From an uncultured Christensenella sp. (GTDB taxonomy: Bacteria; Bacillota; Clostridia; Christensenellales; UBA3700), in assembly GCA_910583735.1 (NCBI GenBank), contig CAJTXS010000037.1, positions 1,775 to 9,304 of the forward strand: a stretch of DNA of 7,530 nucleotides. Direction: 5' to 3'. Position numbers and translations under genes: made by a program. The notes beneath the pieces were generated by a model. That model was not told the origin of the DNA. It made no database searches and saw only the letters and a list, made by a program, of their open reading frames with translations. Positions 4,656 through 7,530 of this stretch are shown here, one piece after another; positions within the stretch are counted from its first letter, which is position 1, and the number at the start of each line of letters is the position of its first letter.

Positions 4656-7530
4656 TTATTCTCCGTCGTCGGAGCTCTTTTCTCCGCTGTCGCTTTTGCC
4701 GTTAGGCTTGTCGGACTTGCGCTTTACTCTCTTAATCAGCACGACAAACAATATCACTATCACAAATATTATCGACGTAGATACTATCGACACAATCAGT
4801 TGCCAAAAAGCTAACTTATTGTACTTGGCAAAGTACTCGTCCAGTATCTTCTCGAGTTCGTCCTTGCCGATATTGGTTCCGTCGCCCTCTCCGCTGTAGT
4901 CGAACTCCTGCGAAGTGCTCACGCTTGCGTCGGGCAGTACAACGCCGCTCGCGTCTACGAACTCGAAGTTAGCCGCATACTCGGGCTTGAGCGTTGCCTT
5001 TACGCTGTATGTCTTGCCTGCTACCATATCGGACTTGCTTACCGTATTGCCGTCCTCGTCGGTATAGGTATAGTTAAACGCGTCATTGCTTAGGCAATCG
5101 GCTAAGCTCTCGGGTACGGATATCGTAGGCACCTTGCCGCCGCTCGTCCACTGCGAAGGCAGTTGAGCCTTTGCAATCTTAACCGTGAGCTCGAGGTCGC
5201 CGTCGGAGGTGGTACCGTCGCCGTTATCCCAGCAGTACAGACCGCTCGTAAAGCGTATCTTAATCTTATACTCGCCCGCGTTGGTCTCGCCCGTCTTGGC
5301 TGTACCGTCCGCGTCCTCGTATACTATCTCCATATACTCGGGGTTAAAGCCCGTCAAGCCGAACAGCTCCGCAAGCGTTGCCGCGTCGAATACTCTTTCG
5401 CTTCCGTTGTAATACACTACCTTGCTGCCGTCGGTGGGCAATGTGGGCTTAGCAACGGGCGTTTGGTCAATGCCGTGCAATGGCATCATGAATCTATAGC
5501 TCTTGTCGCCGTCCACTTCCGCATTGTCCGCATACTTATCCTTGACATATACTTCGCGGAAGTAATAGCTGCCCGCTTCCATATCGCTCGTAGTAAGGAC
5601 ATTGCCGTCCTCGTCCGTATAGCGGTAATCGTAATAGGACGGGAGTACGCCTTGCACTTGCGAATACTCGTCGTTATCTATCCAGCCCTCTACCGTAAAC
5701 TTATCCTTGGCTACGCTTACGGGTATGTCCTGCTCAGGTCTGCTGCTGAACAGCAAGTTATTGCCGCCGTTGATAAGCGCAAATGTCACTCTATACTCGC
5801 CTGCGTTGTAGCCCTTATATGCCTTGCCCTCTTCGCTCTCGAAGTCCTCGCCCTCAAGACCGTTGTACGCTTCGCCGTTGTACTTGATTGTTATGCTTAC
5901 GTACTCGCTCCAATCCTCGGGCAAGCCGAACATTTCCGCAAAGTCGTGGACTTCGTCGTCGAACTTTGCCCAGCTATTATTGTATACGGGCATATCTATT
6001 GTACGCGCGGATATTCTCCAATCAAACGAGCTATCCAGTCCGCTCGGCATGATATATTGCTCGTAATTGACGCTGTCGAACTTGCTTGCGTCTACGCTGT
6101 ACTTAGCTCTGTGCGTGCCTGCCTCGCTCTTGGCGTAGTCTCCGCTTATTACTATACAGTCCTTAAGCGCGTCGGGCAGATTAATCAACTTAACGCTGTA
6201 CTCTACCGCCGCTCCGCTTATGCGCGTATATACGAACGCGTCTGTATATTTGAGCTCGTTGCCGTCCTTATCTACGTAGCCCCATACGATAGCGCTTGTA
6301 TCTACTATCGCCTTGTTGATAGTCCAGCTAAGAGCCGTAGCAAATTCGGGCGTATTATAGCAATTCGTATCGTAGGTAAACGCCGCGCTTGCGGTATAGC
6401 TGCCCGCATTGCTCTCGCTTAAGTTGCCCGACGTCGCTACGCTTACACTCGAGATTAAAGTGTCTGTACCGATTAAGCTTACAGTGTGAGCCGTACCGTC
6501 GTACACAAAGGCGCTTGCTTCCGTACCGTCCGCAAGCAGCCACTTGCCTAAAGAAGCGTCGTATGTCGCCGTTACATCGCCGTGGCTGTACTGCCACTTA
6601 AGCCCCGATACATCTATGTCCGCCTTGACTATCTCGAAGCTGAATTCGCCATTCTCGATATAGTTGGCGTCGCCGCCGTACTTGAGCTCCGCTACCACCC
6701 TGTATCTACCTACAGCTACGGGGATATCAGTGCTGCCGCTCGTTGCTACGCCCTTGTAATAGGTGAGCGTTATCGCGTCCAGCGTTAAGCCGCCTGCGCT
6801 CTCTACCGTTACTTTAGGCGTGTAGCCCTCGGGTCTGTAAGGCAATGTCTGTCCGTCTATATCCATCTTGAGCTTGACGGGATATCTGTTAACGCCTACC
6901 GTAAAGTCCGTTCTGTCGTTGTCAAGCGTATAATTACTTGTATGCTCGCTCTTGAGTACCGCTACGACAAGATATCTGTGCTCCTCGTTGATGTTGGCGT
7001 TGATGTCCGCTATCGTTACTTCCTCGCCTTTGTTGCCGTCTTGATAGTCATAATACTTATACGTAACCATGCTGTCCGCGTCTATGACGCCTACGCTCTG
7101 CAATATCGGCAGGTTGTACGTAGCCGCATTCTCGCGGTTGTCTATCTTCCACGAGCATGTAATTGTAGCCTTGTCTATACGCCACGCCTTGCTCCACTCG
7201 AAGTTACCTATGTAGCTGTTAGTATCTCCCGATACGGGCGTATAGTAGTTGACCGCATCCGATACCTTAAAGCTTACCGTTGTCGTATAGCTGCCTACGG
7301 GGATATTGCCGTTGCCCGTATATGTTGCGGTTAAGCCCGTGGGCAGGGTGCCCGTTAAGGTTATGCCCTGCGCCTTACCTGCTATAAACTGCAACGGGTT
7401 GCTGTCGTCATAGTTCCAGCTCAACCCCGAGAGGTCATACTTAGCCTTATCTATAGTGTAGTTGAGCGTATACACCGCGTCGAACTCGTTAAATGAGCTG
7501 TCATATTCTGTTATATAAACAGTTACGCTG
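4656..7530 (-). CDS. Repeat-rich surface protein with MBG/Ig-like modules and C-terminal membrane anchor (N-terminus outside the window)
   Basis: The visible 957 residues (numbered from the codon at 7529) are the C-terminal part of a large extracellular protein. The frame stays open to the right edge, so the GTG at 7475 is not a real start and the signal peptide lies outside. The body consists of beta-rich modules of about 75-107 residues. Most contain an AG-x-Y or VG-x-Y turn (near 78, 273, 375, 470, 576, 652, 751 and 837). Several are joined by linkers of the type W-x-I-x-K-A (24-29, 116-121, 298-303, 402-407, with weaker versions at 504, 604 and 783). This resembles bacterial MBG/YDG and related Ig-like repeats. 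One hydrophobic segment (907-932) is followed by KRVKRK and a hydrophilic, Ser/Asp-rich tail of 25 residues, so the tail should be cytoplasmic. There is no LPXTG sorting signal. It may be an adhesin or a cell-surface stalk; ligand and role are unknown. The promoter lies outside the window. Confidence 0.85.
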   Translation of the reverse strand, partial: SVTVYITEYDSSFNEFDAVYTLNYTIDKAKYDLSGLSWNYDDSNPLQFIAGKAQGITLTGTLPTGLTATYTGNGNIPVGSYTTTVSFKVSDAVNYYTPVSGDTNSYIGNFEWSKAWRIDKATITCSWKIDNRENAATYNLPILQSVGVIDADSMVTYKYYDYQDGNKGEEVTIADINANINEEHRYLVVAVLKSEHTSNYTLDNDRTDFTVGVNRYPVKLKMDIDGQTLPYRPEGYTPKVTVESAGGLTLDAITLTYYKGVATSGSTDIPVAVGRYRVVAELKYGGDANYIENGEFSFEIVKADIDVSGLKWQYSHGDVTATYDASLGKWLLADGTEASAFVYDGTAHTVSLIGTDTLISSVSVATSGNLSESNAGSYTASAAFTYDTNCYNTPEFATALSWTINKAIVDTSAIVWGYVDKDGNELKYTDAFVYTRISGAAVEYSVKLINLPDALKDCIVISGDYAKSEAGTHRAKYSVDASKFDSVNYEQYIMPSGLDSSFDWRISARTIDMPVYNNSWAKFDDEVHDFAEMFGLPEDWSEYVSITIKYNGEAYNGLEGEDFESEEGKAYKGYNAGEYRVTFALINGGNNLLFSSRPEQDIPVSVAKDKFTVEGWIDNDEYSQVQGVLPSYYDYRYTDEDGNVLTTSDMEAGSYYFREVYVKDKYADNAEVDGDKSYRFMMPLHGIDQTPVAKPTLPTDGSKVVYYNGSERVFDAATLAELFGLTGFNPEYMEIVYEDADGTAKTGETNAGEYKIKIRFTSGLYCWDNGDGTTSDGDLELTVKIAKAQLPSQWTSGGKVPTISVPESLADCLSNDAFNYTYTDEDGNTVSKSDMVAGKTYSVKATLKPEYAANFEFVDASGVVLPDASVSTSQEFDYSGEGDGTNIGKDELEKILDEYFAKYNKLAFWQLIVSIVSTSIIFVIVILFVVLIKRVKRKSDKPNGKSDSGEKSSDDGE

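Noticed and set aside
5163..6422. A 419-codon plus-strand frame opposite the surface protein gene
   Set aside because: It is long, but the opposite strand encodes clear repeated modules conserved between copies at the protein level. The antisense product has no domain and looks like a shadow of a low-stop reading register.

Overview
The window looks like a chromosomal segment of a Gram-positive-type, low-to-mid GC bacterium, most likely an uncultured clostridial member of the Bacillota. The basis is strong GGAGG-type ribosome binding sites, intrinsic terminators with U-tracts, AT-rich intergenic DNA, a Giardia-like class II aldolase, and an MBG/Ig-like repeat surface protein with a C-terminal membrane anchor. 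The genus cannot be read from the sequence.

Layout, left to right. A 17-bp direct repeat array (four full copies plus a stub) runs off the left edge. Two back-to-back minus-strand terminators then close gap, the glycolytic glyceraldehyde-3-phosphate dehydrogenase gene (minus strand, start at 1202). A candidate gap promoter overlaps nested inverted repeats that could be an operator. A gene-free 300-bp spacer follows, then a minus-strand M29-family aminopeptidase gene with its own promoter. A divergent 455-bp intergenic region separates this from fba, a plus-strand class II fructose-bisphosphate aldolase gene with a promoter and a good terminator. A 625-bp gene-free convergent region holds several inverted repeats and a likely minus-strand terminator. 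The right 2.9 kb is the 3' part of a large minus-strand gene for a repeat-rich surface protein. Its reading frame is still open at the right edge, so its N-terminus is outside the window.

How it fits together: gap and fba are consecutive-pathway glycolytic enzymes (aldolase makes glyceraldehyde 3-phosphate, GAPDH oxidises it). They lie within 2 kb of each other but are transcribed separately, in opposite directions, around the aminopeptidase gene. No link between these housekeeping genes and the surface protein is visible.

I found no convincing undescribed multi-gene system. The parts most worth a second look are the 17-bp array, the palindromic gap promoter, the structured convergent spacer, and the two-class repeat architecture of the surface protein.
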